From DATKQY01 sp035532475 (GTDB taxonomy: Bacteria; Actinomycetota; Acidimicrobiia; Acidimicrobiales; Bog-793): a stretch of DNA of 64,000 bases. The position numbers and the translations under genes were made by a program. The notes under the pieces were generated by a model that worked only from the letters and a program-made list of their open reading frames with translations, did no database searches and was not told the origin of the DNA. Positions 32,247 through 41,275 of the stretch are shown piece by piece (positions within the stretch are counted from its first letter, which is position 1; every line of letters starts with the position of its first letter). The stretch is taken from positions 52,946 through 116,945 of the forward strand of contig DATKQY010000053.1 in the NCBI GenBank assembly GCA_035532475.1. Direction: 5' to 3'.

Positions 32247-33206
32247 TTGAGCCTGCGAGTCGAGGGCTTGAGGGTGTACTACAAGACCCTGCACGGCGAC
32301 GTCCAGGCCGTCGACGGCGTCACCTTCGCCATCGCCGACGGCGAGATCATGGGCCTCGCCGGCGAGTCCGGGTGCGGCAAGTCGACGCTCGGCAACAGCC
32401 TGATCCTGCTCGACGGCCGGATGCGCTACGTGGAAGGTCGTGTCGAGCTCGACGGCAGGGAGCTGCCGATCTGGGACTCGGGCGCGATGAACGCCTTCCG
32501 CTACTCGGAGGTGTCGACGGTCCCCCAGTACGCGATGAGCGCCCTCAACCCGACCCGCAAGCTCCGCAAGTTCATCGCCGAGCTGCTGCATTCGCGCGGC
32601 GTGGACTACAAGGACATCCTGCCCGAGCTTGTCCGGCGGCTGGAGCTCGTCGGGCTCTCGCGCGATGTCCTCGCGCGCTACCCGATCGAGCTCTCCGGGG
32701 GCATGAAGCAGCGCGCCGTGCTCGTCATCTCGACGTTGCTCAACCCCTCGCTCCTGATCGCGGACGAGATCACCTCGGCGCTCGACGTCTCCACGCAAAA
32801 GGCCGTCGCCGAGCTGCTCGTCGAGTTCTGCGGGCGGGGCTTTGTGAAGAGCATGATCGTGGTGACCCACGATCTGTCGATCCTGCACCAGGTCGCCCAC
32901 AGCATCCTCATCATGTACGGCGGGAAGCTGGCGGAGAAGGCTCCGGCGGACGTGATCATCGACGCGCCCTTGCACCCGTACACGAAGCTGCTGCTCTCCT
33001 CGCTCCCCGATGTCGGAGTGCGCTACGCCGAGCAACGGCTCCAGGGCATACCGGGGAGGCCGCCGGCGCTGCTGAACCCTCCGCCCGGATGCCGCTTCAG
33101 GGACCGCTGCCCGCTCGCGACCGACCAGTGCGCCGAGGAGCCGGAGTTCGCCGAGGTGGAAGGTGACCACTTCGTCGCCTGCTGGAACTGGAAGGCGGGA
33201 GCCTGA
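32247..33206 (+). CDS. ABC importer ATPase 1 (DppD/OppD-like)
   Basis: 319 residues. Walker A GESGCGKST, Q-loop in STVPQYAMSALNP, signature LSGGMKQRA, Walker B LLIADE with catalytic Glu, D-loop SALD and H-loop VVTHD are all present. The C-terminal oligopeptide/dipeptide extension is present (GIPGRPPALLNPPPGCRFRD) with a CRFRDRCP-type cysteine motif that binds an Fe-S cluster in some family members. The residue after the catalytic Glu is Ile, where Pro is usual (ADEIT rather than ADEPT). TTG start 32247 with a weak ribosome-binding site. Confidence 0.92.
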   Translation: MSLRVEGLRVYYKTLHGDVQAVDGVTFAIADGEIMGLAGESGCGKSTLGNSLILLDGRMRYVEGRVELDGRELPIWDSGAMNAFRYSEVSTVPQYAMSALNPTRKLRKFIAELLHSRGVDYKDILPELVRRLELVGLSRDVLARYPIELSGGMKQRAVLVISTLLNPSLLIADEITSALDVSTQKAVAELLVEFCGRGFVKSMIVVTHDLSILHQVAHSILIMYGGKLAEKAPADVIIDAPLHPYTKLLLSSLPDVGVRYAEQRLQGIPGRPPALLNPPPGCRFRDRCPLATDQCAEEPEFAEVEGDHFVACWNWKAGA

Positions 33207-33207
33207 C

Positions 33208-34395
33208 GTGGACGAGACCGCGGGCACGACCGGGCCCGGCGCGGCGGACCCGGGCCGGACGCAGGCGTCCGACGCCGGGCCCCCCGACGCCGCGGAGGGG
33301 CCGACCGGCCGGATGCTGACGATCGAGAACGCGACGAAGGTGTTCAAGACCGGCGCCTTCGGAGGCGGCGAGTTCACCGCTGTGCGCGACGTGAGCTTCG
33401 GCGTGGCGCCCCGGGAGGTCGTGTCGCTGGTCGGGGAGAGCGGCAGCGGCAAGACGACGATCGGCCGGATGATCCTTCGCCTCTCGGCGGTCACGCGTGG
33501 CCGGATCACCTTCGACGGCGTCGACGTCTCCGGCCTGAGGCGCCGCGGCTTGAAGGAGTACTACCGGAAGGTGCAGGGGGTCTTTCAGGATCCCTTCAGC
33601 TCGTACAACCCGATCTTCAAGGCGGACCGGGTCTTCTCGATCATCCGGGACGAGTACTTCCCCGAGGTGGGCGACGCCGCGTGGCGCGACAAGATCGAGG
33701 CCTCCCTCGACGCAGTCAGCCTCAACCCGGGCGACGTCCTCCACAAGTTCCCGCACCAGCTGAGCGGCGGGCAGCTCCAGCGCCTGCTGATCGCCCGGGC
33801 GCTCCTGCTCGACATCCGGCTACTTGTCGCGGACGAGATCATCAGCATGCTCGACGCCTCGACGCGCATCGACGTGCTGAACCTCCTCGGCGACCTCAAG
33901 TCCCGTGGGCTCGGGGTGATCTTCATCACCCACGACCTCTCGCTCGGCAACTACATCAGCGACAAGACGGTGATCCTGCGTAGAGGGCGCATCGTCGAGA
34001 TGGGGCCGACCACGAAGGTGTTCGGCAACCCGACGCATCCGTACACGAGGTCGCTGCTCGCCGCCGTACCCCAGCTCCACCGGCGCTGGGAGGACGTCGC
34101 GGCCGAGCTCCAGCTCCGCGGAGCGAACGGCGCCGGCGAGCTCGCGCCTGGCGCGGCGCGCGGCCCTGAGGCGCCGGTGCCTGGAGCAGCTCCCCCCGTG
34201 CCGGAGCGCTACTCGAGGAGCGACAGCCATCCCCTCCGGTGGCCGGGGCCGGTGCCGGCAGGCCCCCGGCGCGGGGCGCGCCACGCGCGCGCCGCCGTGG
34301 CGTCCGCGCCCGAGGAGGTGCCCGAGCCCGAGCAGGTGCTCGTGGAGGTCGAGCCCGGTCACTTCGTCTCGCGTCCGAGGGCGGAAGCGAGCTGA
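33208..34395 (+). CDS. ABC importer ATPase 2 (DppF/OppF-like) with long C-terminal tail
   Basis: 395 residues from GTG 33208, one base after the preceding stop, with GGGAG about six bases upstream. A 50-residue polar N-terminus precedes the ATPase: Walker A GESGSGKTT, Q-loop QGVFQDPFSSYNP, signature LSGGQLQRL, Walker B LLVADE, H-loop FITHD. As in its partner, Pro after the catalytic Glu is replaced by Ile (ADEIISMLD). The last 100 residues are Pro/Arg/Ala-rich and end VEVEPGHFVSRPR; the tail has no Cys cluster. With the other ATPase it drives import. Confidence 0.9.
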   Translation: MDETAGTTGPGAADPGRTQASDAGPPDAAEGPTGRMLTIENATKVFKTGAFGGGEFTAVRDVSFGVAPREVVSLVGESGSGKTTIGRMILRLSAVTRGRITFDGVDVSGLRRRGLKEYYRKVQGVFQDPFSSYNPIFKADRVFSIIRDEYFPEVGDAAWRDKIEASLDAVSLNPGDVLHKFPHQLSGGQLQRLLIARALLLDIRLLVADEIISMLDASTRIDVLNLLGDLKSRGLGVIFITHDLSLGNYISDKTVILRRGRIVEMGPTTKVFGNPTHPYTRSLLAAVPQLHRRWEDVAAELQLRGANGAGELAPGAARGPEAPVPGAAPPVPERYSRSDSHPLRWPGPVPAGPRRGARHARAAVASAPEEVPEPEQVLVEVEPGHFVSRPRAEAS

Positions 34396-36959
34396 CCGGG
34401 CCCCGTTCCGAGGAGCCGCCGAGAACGACGTCCGCGCTGCGCCCGCCGGGCGGCGAGCGCTCCTCCGGGCGTCGCCGGCCCGGAGCGCGCGTCCCTCGGG
34501 CGCTCGAGGGCCAGCGATACGGGTACTTCGACGACGAGCGGCGCGAGTACGTGATCACCCGGCCGGACACGCCCACGCCGTGGATCAACTACCTCGGGAC
34601 CGAGCAGTACTTCGGCTTCCTCTCGAACACCGCCGGAGGCTGCTCGTTCTTCCGCGACGCCCGGCTGCGCCGCCTGACCCGCTACCGGTACAACAACGCC
34701 CCGCCCGACGTCGGTGGCCGCTACCTGTACCTGCGCGACGACGCATCCGGCGCGTTCTGGTCGCCGACCTGGCAGCCCGTTCGGCAGGACCTAGACGAGT
34801 ACGAGTGCCGCCACGGGCTCTCCTACACTCGCATCGCCGCGTCGTTCGGCGGGGTGCGCACCGAGGCGCTGTACTTCGTGCCGCTCGGCGAGGACCTCGA
34901 GGTCTGGCGGCTCGCCGTGTCGAACGAGCGTGCCGAGCCGGTGACGCTGTCGCTGTTCTCCTCGATCGAGTTCTGCCTCTGGGACGCCCACGACGACGCG
35001 ACGAACTTCCAGCGCAACCTCTCCGTCGGGGAGGTCGAGGTCGAGGACGGGGTCGTCTTCCACACGAGCGAGTACCGCGAGCGGCGGGACCACTTCGCCT
35101 ATTTCGCCTGCTCCGAGCCGGTCGTGGGCTTCGACACCCAGCGTGAGGCCTTCCTCGGGCCCTACCGGGGCTGGGACCGGCCGCTCGCCGTCGAGACGGG
35201 GCAGAGCACCGGCTCCATCGCCCATGGCTGGGCGCCGATCGGCTCGCACCACGTCCGCCTGGCGCTCGCCCCGTCGGAGCGCACCGAGGTCGTGTTCCTT
35301 CTCGGCTACGCGGAGAACCCCCCCGAAGACAAGTTCGACGCCCCGGGCTCGCCGACGCTCAACAAGCGACACGTACGTCCCGTCATCGACCGCTGGCTGC
35401 GCCCGAAGACGGTGGACAAGGCGTTCGACGAGCTCCGAGCGCACTGGAGCGAGCTCCTCTCGGTGCTCGAGGTGGCGACGCCCGACGAGAACACGGACCG
35501 GATGGCGAACATCTGGAACCCGTACCAGTGCCTCGTCACCTTCAACCTGAGCAGGTCGATCTCGCTCTATGAGTCGGGCATCGGTCGCGGCCTCGGTTTC
35601 CGGGACTCGAACCAGGACCTGCTCGGCTTCGTCCACCTGATCCCGGCACGCGCCCGCGAGCGGTTGCTCGACCTGGCGGCGACCCAGCTGCCGAGTGGCG
35701 GCGCGTACCACCAGTACCAGCCGCTCACGAAGCGAGGCAACGACGGCATCGGCTCCGGCTTCAACGACGACCCGCTGTGGCTGATCCTGGCGGCGGCCGC
35801 CTACGTGAAGGAGACGGGCGATGCGAGCCTCCTCGACGCGCCCGTTCCGTACGACAACGTCACCGGTAGCGAGACGGCACTCTACGAGCATCTGCAGCGG
35901 GCCCTGCGCCACACGCTCGAGCGGCTCGGCCCGCACGACCTGCCGCTGATCGGCCGGGCCGATTGGAACGACTGCCTGAACCTGAACTGCCTCTCCGACA
36001 CCGCCGGGGAGTCGTTCCAGACCGCCGAGAACCGGGCTGGCGGCGTCGCCGAGTCGGTCTTCATCGCCGGCCAGTTCGTGCTCGCCGCCGCAGAACTCGC
36101 CGGCCTCGCGAGGCTCCGAGGCCTCAGAGCGGAGGCTGAGACCTACGAGGGCGCGGCGCAGCAGATGACGGCGGCGATCGACCGCCACGGCTGGGACGGC
36201 GAGTGGTTCCTGCGCGCCTACGACCACTCGGGAGCGGTGGTGGGCTCGCGCCGAAACGACGAGGGCCAGATCTTCATCGAGCCGCAGGGGATCTGCATCC
36301 TCGCCGGCATCGGGGTGCACGACGGCAGGGCGGCGCGGGCGCTCTCGGCCGTCCGGGAGCGTCTGGCGACCGAGCACGGGATCATGCTCCAGCAGCCCGC
36401 GTACTCGAGGTACTACCGCGAGCTCGGGGAGATCTCCTCCTACCCGCCCGGTTACAAGGAGAATGCCGGCATCTTCTGCCACGCGAACCCGTGGATCATG
36501 ATCGCCGAGACGATCGTTGGCGACGGCGACGCGGCGTTCGACTACTACCGGAGGATCAACCCGTCGGCGCGCGAGGCGATCAGCGAGGTCCACCGATGCG
36601 AGCCCTACGTCTACGCGCAGATGATCGCCGGCCGCGACGCCCCCACTCACGGCGAGGCGAAGAACTCGTGGCTCACCGGGACCGCGGCCTGGAACCTTGT
36701 CGCCCTCACCCAGTGGATCCTCGGGATCCGCCCCGAGCTCGACGGCCTGCGCATCGACCCGGTCCTCCCCTCGCACTGGCCCGGGTTCAGGGCGCGACGC
36801 CGCTTTCGCGGGGCCACCTACGAGATCACGGTAACCCAGGCCGTCGGCGCGCACGGGCGGGTCCGGCGGCTCGTGGTCGACGGCACCGGCGTCGAGGGCA
36901 CGCTCGTCCGCCCGGCAGCACCGGGTACGACGGTCCGGGTCGAGGCCGTGATCGGCTGA
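34392..36959 (+). CDS. GH94 cellobiose/oligosaccharide phosphorylase
   Basis: Family GH94: RYGYFDDERREYVITRPDTP then TPWINYLGTEQYFGFLSNTA opens the beta-sandwich; the (alpha/alpha)6 barrel carries the catalytic Asp in GRADWNDCLN, with GFRDSNQDLLGF, KENAGIFCHANPWIM and GEAKNSWLTGTAAW typical of cellobiose phosphorylase. It splits a beta-linked disaccharide with phosphate to glucose 1-phosphate plus the reducing sugar, saving ATP. Chitobiose, laminaribiose or cellobionate activity cannot be excluded. The start is unsettled: homologues begin just before YGYFDD, yet no ATG/GTG/TTG lies between GTG 34239 (deep in the ATPase gene) and GTG 34550 (inside the motif). CTG 34392, overlapping the ATPase stop as CTGA, is proposed. 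Confidence 0.92.
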   Translation: MTGPRSEEPPRTTSALRPPGGERSSGRRRPGARVPRALEGQRYGYFDDERREYVITRPDTPTPWINYLGTEQYFGFLSNTAGGCSFFRDARLRRLTRYRYNNAPPDVGGRYLYLRDDASGAFWSPTWQPVRQDLDEYECRHGLSYTRIAASFGGVRTEALYFVPLGEDLEVWRLAVSNERAEPVTLSLFSSIEFCLWDAHDDATNFQRNLSVGEVEVEDGVVFHTSEYRERRDHFAYFACSEPVVGFDTQREAFLGPYRGWDRPLAVETGQSTGSIAHGWAPIGSHHVRLALAPSERTEVVFLLGYAENPPEDKFDAPGSPTLNKRHVRPVIDRWLRPKTVDKAFDELRAHWSELLSVLEVATPDENTDRMANIWNPYQCLVTFNLSRSISLYESGIGRGLGFRDSNQDLLGFVHLIPARARERLLDLAATQLPSGGAYHQYQPLTKRGNDGIGSGFNDDPLWLILAAAAYVKETGDASLLDAPVPYDNVTGSETALYEHLQRALRHTLERLGPHDLPLIGRADWNDCLNLNCLSDTAGESFQTAENRAGGVAESVFIAGQFVLAAAELAGLARLRGLRAEAETYEGAAQQMTAAIDRHGWDGEWFLRAYDHSGAVVGSRRNDEGQIFIEPQGICILAGIGVHDGRAARALSAVRERLATEHGIMLQQPAYSRYYRELGEISSYPPGYKENAGIFCHANPWIMIAETIVGDGDAAFDYYRRINPSAREAISEVHRCEPYVYAQMIAGRDAPTHGEAKNSWLTGTAAWNLVALTQWILGIRPELDGLRIDPVLPSHWPGFRARRRFRGATYEITVTQAVGAHGRVRRLVVDGTGVEGTLVRPAAPGTTVRVEAVIG

Positions 36960-36963
36960 CCGC

Positions 36964-36980
36964 CCGGCCCGGCGGGCCGG
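36964..36980. terminator. hairpin between convergent genes
   Basis: Seven-pair stem CCGGCCC (36964-36970) / GGGCCGG (36974-36980) with a three-base loop, directly after the GH94 stop and before the end of the histidine-kinase gene. Short but well placed. Confidence 0.5.
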
Positions 36981-36996
36981 TGCCGGCGCGCGCTGC

Positions 36997-38508
36997 TCAG
37001 GCGTGCCTGAGGAGGATCGTGGCGTCGAGGCCGCGGCCGCCGGGTCCGTCCCGCAGCTCGACGGCTCCACCGCTGTTGCGGACGAGCTGGTCGACGATCG
37101 CCAGCCCGAGCCCGCTGCCGGCGCCGCGGTCGGCCCGGCCGGTCCAGAACCGGTCGAAGGCGTGCGCGCGCTCCTCGGCCGCCATCCCGAGCCCTTCGTC
37201 GATGACGTGGACGACGGTGCGGCCGGCCTCCTCGCCGAGGCCGAGCGTGACGGAGCCGCCTTCGGGGGTCGCGCGCAGCGCGTTGTCGATCAGGTTATCG
37301 AGGGCCTGGTCGAGGTCGGCCTGGACGACGAGGGCGCGGGTCGGGCGGAGGGGGCCGGTGCGGAGCACGACGCCCTGTTCGGCAGCGACGCTGTGCCAGG
37401 CGGTCTCGCGGTTGCGCAGCATCTCGGCCACGTCGACCGGTTCGGGGATGGCCCGGGTCTCCTCCGCGTGCGCGAGCGCCAGGAGGCCGGTGACGAGCCG
37501 GGCGAGGCGCTCGACCTCACCGAGGACGCCGTCCACCTCCTCGGGTGCCGGCGCGGCATCGGCTCGCAGGTTCTCAAGACGAAGGCGCAGCGCCGTGAGG
37601 GGTGTGCGCAGCTGGTGGGATGCGTCGGCCACGAACGCTCGCTGCGCGGTGATGAGCTCGCCGAGCTGGATCGCCATGACGTTCACCGTCTCGGCGAGCT
37701 GCACCAGCTCTCCCGGCCCGGTGTCCGTCGGCGCCCGGGCGGCGAGGTCGCCGCGCCCGAGAGCGGCGACGGCCAGCTCGATGCGCTTCAGGGGGCGCAC
37801 GAGCGAGCGAACGACCGCGAAGCCCGCCGCCGCGGCGAGCGCGAGCGCCGCCAACCCGAGCGCGAGCAGCGCGAGGGCGATGTCGCGCACCTTGTCGTTG
37901 ACCACCGAGGACGGCTCGGCCACGAGGAGGATCCCCGCGGCGGGCGGTGGGTTCTCGCGCGGGTTGTTCCGGTCGTTCGCGTTGGAGCGCTCGTAGGTGT
38001 TGGGGACGGGGACCGCGGCGAACAGCAGCGAGGCACCCGAGCCGCTGCCGACGCCGTTGAGGCTCGCCGAGCCGGTGACCGTCGCCCCGGCGCCGGTGCT
38101 GAGCAGCTGCGCGCGACCGAGGAGCCGGGATGCGCCGGCGCGGGCCGTGCCGCTCGACACGATCGGGCCGCCACTTGTGCTCAGCAACGTGACGAGCGTC
38201 ACGTCGCCCCCGGCGAAGTCGTCGAGTCGCGAGGTGAGCGTCGCCCGGTCGGCGGTCGTGATGGCCGGCGGTCCGGGCACCGGGGCGTCCCCGTCGTCGT
38301 CGACCTTGTCGGTCTTCGCGTCTTCGATCCCGAGGGAGTGGTTGAGCGGCGACGTCGCGAGCCGGGCGGCGTCGACCGCCGTGCGGCTGAGGGCGCCGAG
38401 CTCGTCGCTGCGCACCTTGCCGGACCAGAGGAGGCCGAACGGCACGCCGAAGGCCACCAGCACCGCGAGCGTGAGGCCGACGTAGCCGAGGAGGAGACGG
38501 CGGAGCAC
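36997..38508 (-). CDS. membrane sensor histidine kinase
   Basis: 503 residues. Transmembrane helices at about 5-28 and 212-234 enclose an extracellular sensor of about 180 residues with no recognised fold and Gly/Ser-rich stretches. HAMP follows (LVRPLKRIELAVAALGRGDL), then HisKA with the phospho-His in DASHQLRTPLTALRLRLE, and HATPase_c with N-box DNLIDNALRATP, HVIDEGLGM and GAGSGLGLAIVDQL. It phosphorylates the response regulator encoded just upstream in the same operon (21-base gap). GTG start 38508 has only a weak ribosome-binding site. The signal sensed is unknown; such actinobacterial pairs often watch the envelope. Confidence 0.92.
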   Translation of the reverse strand: MLRRLLLGYVGLTLAVLVAFGVPFGLLWSGKVRSDELGALSRTAVDAARLATSPLNHSLGIEDAKTDKVDDDGDAPVPGPPAITTADRATLTSRLDDFAGGDVTLVTLLSTSGGPIVSSGTARAGASRLLGRAQLLSTGAGATVTGSASLNGVGSGSGASLLFAAVPVPNTYERSNANDRNNPRENPPPAAGILLVAEPSSVVNDKVRDIALALLALGLAALALAAAAGFAVVRSLVRPLKRIELAVAALGRGDLAARAPTDTGPGELVQLAETVNVMAIQLGELITAQRAFVADASHQLRTPLTALRLRLENLRADAAPAPEEVDGVLGEVERLARLVTGLLALAHAEETRAIPEPVDVAEMLRNRETAWHSVAAEQGVVLRTGPLRPTRALVVQADLDQALDNLIDNALRATPEGGSVTLGLGEEAGRTVVHVIDEGLGMAAEERAHAFDRFWTGRADRGAGSGLGLAIVDQLVRNSGGAVELRDGPGGRGLDATILLRHA

Positions 38509-38529
38509 CGCTGGCCGAGCCGCCCCGCC

Positions 38530-39219
38530 TCAAGCGTCCGGCTGGAGCCGGAAGCCGACGCCGCGGACCGTCTCGACGAGTTGAGCGTTCCCGAGCTTGC
38601 GGCGGAGCGAGCTCATGTGGACGTCGAGCGTCTTCGAGGGCCCGTACCAGTTCATGTCCCAGACGCGCTCGAGCAGGTCCTGGCGCTGCACCACCGCCCC
38701 CGGATCCTCGGCGAGCACGGCGAGCAGGTCGAACTCCTTGGCGGTGAGGCTCAGCTCGGCGTCGCCGACGAAGACGCGCCGGCGTCTCCGGTCGAGCGTG
38801 ATCGGGCCGACCTGCTGGAGGTCGGCGACGTCGCTGCCCGTCGAGGCGCGACGCAGCACGGCGCGGATGCGGGCGATCACCTCACGCAGCCCGTAGGGCT
38901 TCGAGATGTAGTCGTCGGCGCCGAGCTCGAGCCCGAGGACGCGGTCCGTCTCGTCGGTGCGCGCGGAGAGGATGAGGATCGGCAGGGAGCTCTTCGTCCG
39001 CAGGGCGCGGCAGACGTCGAAGCCGTCCATGTCCGGCAGCCGCAGGTCGAGCAGGACCACGTCGGGGAGCTCGGCCGCGAGCGCCGCCGCGCCGGAGGTC
39101 ACGTGCTCGACGTCGAAGCCCTCACGCGTCAGGCCGGTGACGAGGGGGTCTGCGATGCCCTCGTCGTCCTCGACCACGAGGAGGCGCACCGGGCTTCGTG
39201 CCTTGCCGCCGTCGCTCAC
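38530..39219 (-). CDS. OmpR/PhoB-family response regulator
   Basis: 229 residues. Receiver: acidic pair in VVEDDEG, phospho-acceptor Asp58 in VVLLDLRLPDMDG, Lys107 in YISKPYG. C-terminal winged helix: LSLTAKEFDLLAVLAED, then SKTLDVHMSSLRRKLG and VRGVGFRL. First gene of a two-gene operon with the sensor kinase; the divergent gene is an ABC-2 exporter ATPase 270 bases away, a possible target. GTG start. Confidence 0.94.
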   Translation of the reverse strand: MSDGGKARSPVRLLVVEDDEGIADPLVTGLTREGFDVEHVTSGAAALAAELPDVVLLDLRLPDMDGFDVCRALRTKSSLPILILSARTDETDRVLGLELGADDYISKPYGLREVIARIRAVLRRASTGSDVADLQQVGPITLDRRRRRVFVGDAELSLTAKEFDLLAVLAEDPGAVVQRQDLLERVWDMNWYGPSKTLDVHMSSLRRKLGNAQLVETVRGVGFRLQPDA

Positions 39220-39491
39220 GGTCGAGGAGTCACCGTCATCTCGGTTCCAGCCATAGTCGGGCCAGCCTAGGACGATGGAACGGCTGGGATGCTGCTCACG
39301 GGGCGGCCGAAGGTCTCGCGGGGCTGCCGCGGCGGTGGTCGGTGGCCCGCGGGTGCAGGCGTTCCCTGCGCCGGTGGCTGATGGACCGGGAGAGGGTCGA
39401 CCCGGCGCCGGGCGCGGCCCGCGAGCCGGTGCTCGGCTCGCGCCGGGCGCGGGGTCCAGCCCGCCCGGGAGGCGGCGGTAGGGTCATCTGA

Positions 39492-40427
39492 GTGTCCGGC
39501 GGACTCCCGGTCGTGATCAGCGCGCGCGGGCTCCGCAAGGAGTTCGGCGGGTTCGTCGCGGTCGACGGCATCGACTTCGACATCGTGCGCGGCGAGGTCT
39601 TCGGGTTCCTCGGACCGAACGGGGCCGGCAAGACCTCGACGATGCGCATGATCGCGTGCATGTCGGCGCCGACCGCCGGTGTGCTGCGGGTGCGCGGCAT
39701 GGACCCGGCCCGCGACGGGCCGGCCATCCGCGCCGGCATCGGTCTCGTACCCCAGGAGGACGCGCTCGACCTCGAGCTCAGCGTGCTCGACAACCTCCTC
39801 ATCTACGGCCGCTACTTCGACCTGCCGAGGCGCGCGGTGCGCGAGCGGGCGTTGCGCCTGCTCGAGTTCGCCCAGCTTTCCGAGCGCGCCGACGCCAAGG
39901 TCGACTCGCTCTCGGGGGGGATGCGGCGGCGTCTCACGATCGCCCGCGCGCTTATCTCCGGCCCCGAGCTCATGATCCTCGACGAGCCGACGACCGGGCT
40001 CGACCCCCAGGCCCGGCACCTGGTGTGGGAGCGTCTCTACCGGCTGAAGCAGGAGGGCGTGACGCTCGTCGTCACGACGCACTACATGGACGAGGCGGAG
40101 CAGCTCTGCGACCGCCTGGTCGTGATGGACCGAGGGCGGATCGTCGCCGAAGGGTCGCCGCGGGCGCTCATCGACGAGCACGTGAGCCGGGAGGTCCTCG
40201 AGGTGCGCCTCGCCGGCGACGAGTACCCGGGCGCGGCCGAGCGGCTGGCCAAGGTCGCCGACCGGGTCGAGCTCCTCGCCGACCGGCTCTGCTGCTACGG
40301 CGAGGACGGCGACGCGATGCTCGGCGAGCTCCACGCCCTCGGCTACGGACCGACGAGCGTCCTCGTGCGTCGCGCCTCGTTGGAGGACGTCTTCCTCCGG
40401 CTGACGGGCCGGCGGCTCAGCGACTGA
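39492..40427 (+). CDS. ABC-2 exporter ATPase (NodI-like), leaderless
   Basis: 311 residues. Walker A GPNGAGKTS, Q-loop GLVPQEDALDLELSV, signature LSGGMRRRL, Walker B LMILDEPTTGLDPQ and H-loop VVTTHYMDEAEQLCDRLVVM, the DRA/NodI exporter type that works with two ABC-2 permeases. The C-terminal 80 residues form the extension seen in lipo-oligosaccharide exporters. TAGGGT (39479-39484) sits seven bases before GTG 39492, so the message is probably leaderless. Followed by both permease genes in overlapping order. Confidence 0.93.
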   Translation: MSGGLPVVISARGLRKEFGGFVAVDGIDFDIVRGEVFGFLGPNGAGKTSTMRMIACMSAPTAGVLRVRGMDPARDGPAIRAGIGLVPQEDALDLELSVLDNLLIYGRYFDLPRRAVRERALRLLEFAQLSERADAKVDSLSGGMRRRLTIARALISGPELMILDEPTTGLDPQARHLVWERLYRLKQEGVTLVVTTHYMDEAEQLCDRLVVMDRGRIVAEGSPRALIDEHVSREVLEVRLAGDEYPGAAERLAKVADRVELLADRLCCYGEDGDAMLGELHALGYGPTSVLVRRASLEDVFLRLTGRRLSD

Positions 40428-40435
40428 GCCGGGTC

Positions 40436-41275
40436 GTGGTCCCGTCGATCTTCGCCGGCCTGCCTGACCTCGCCGCACGGCGGCGGGCGACACCACTGTG
40501 GCGCCGCGCCTTCGCCTACTGGTGCTACCAGTTCACACGGACGTGGCGCTCGACCCTGACCGCGAGCATCGTGTACCCGGTGCTGTACCTCGCGGCGCTC
40601 GGGGTCGGTCTCGGCAGCCTGGTCGACCACCACCTCGGCACCGGCCGCGGCGTGGGGGGTCTCGACGGCGTGACCTACCTGCGCTACGTGGCACCGGGGA
40701 TCCTCGCCGGCTCGGTGATGCAGATCGCCGTGAACGAGTCGACCTACCCGGTGATGGCCGCCACCAAGTGGGTCCACACCTACGACGCGATGCTCGCGAC
40801 GCCGCTTCGCGTGCTCGACGTCCTGGCGGGCCACGTCGGCTTCGTCCTCCTGCGGCTCCTCGTCACGTCGGCCACCTTCTGCGCCATCGCGGCGGGCTTC
40901 GGCGCGCTGGTCTCGCCGGAGGCGGCGCTCGCCGTGCCGGCCGGCGTCGTGACCGGCCTCGCGTTCGCGACGCCGGTCATGGCGTTCGCCGTGACCCAGG
41001 AGCGCGACAGCGGCTTCTCGGTGATCCACCGCCTGTTCGTGGTCCCGCTGTTCCTGTTCTCGGGGAGCTTCTTCCCGATCAGCCAGCTGCCGGGGTTCTG
41101 GCAGGAAGTCGCCGTCGTGACGCCCCTCTACCACGGCGTCGCCCTCTGCCGGGCGTGCACGCTCGGCAGGCTGTGGACGCCGGCGTGCCTCGCCCACGCC
41201 GCCTACCTGCTCGCGCTCGCGTCCGCGGGATGGGTCGCGGCACGCCGGACCTTCCGCCGCCGGCTCGCGCCGTGA
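40436..41275 (+). CDS. ABC-2 exporter permease 1 (NodJ-like)
   Basis: About 279 residues with six hydrophobic helices, ABC2_membrane type: TYLRYVAPGILAGSVMQIAV, LFLFSGSFFPISQLPGFWQE and VTPLYHGVALCRACTLG are family features of NodJ/DrrB permeases. GTG 40436 is used; CTG 40424 overlaps the ATPase stop (CTGA) and would add four residues. Forms the export channel with the next permease. Substrate unknown; the nearby glycosyltransferases suggest a glycolipid or polyprenyl-linked sugar. Confidence 0.88.
   Translation: MVPSIFAGLPDLAARRRATPLWRRAFAYWCYQFTRTWRSTLTASIVYPVLYLAALGVGLGSLVDHHLGTGRGVGGLDGVTYLRYVAPGILAGSVMQIAVNESTYPVMAATKWVHTYDAMLATPLRVLDVLAGHVGFVLLRLLVTSATFCAIAAGFGALVSPEAALAVPAGVVTGLAFATPVMAFAVTQERDSGFSVIHRLFVVPLFLFSGSFFPISQLPGFWQEVAVVTPLYHGVALCRACTLGRLWTPACLAHAAYLLALASAGWVAARRTFRRRLAP

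Noticed and set aside
34791..37070. 759-codon open frame antisense to the GH94 gene
   Set aside because: Shadow of a high-GC coding gene; no recognisable fold and no ribosome-binding site.
37003..39270. 755-codon plus-strand open frame opposite the histidine kinase and response regulator
   Set aside because: Antisense shadow crossing two well-supported minus-strand genes; low-complexity Glu/Arg/Gly peptide.
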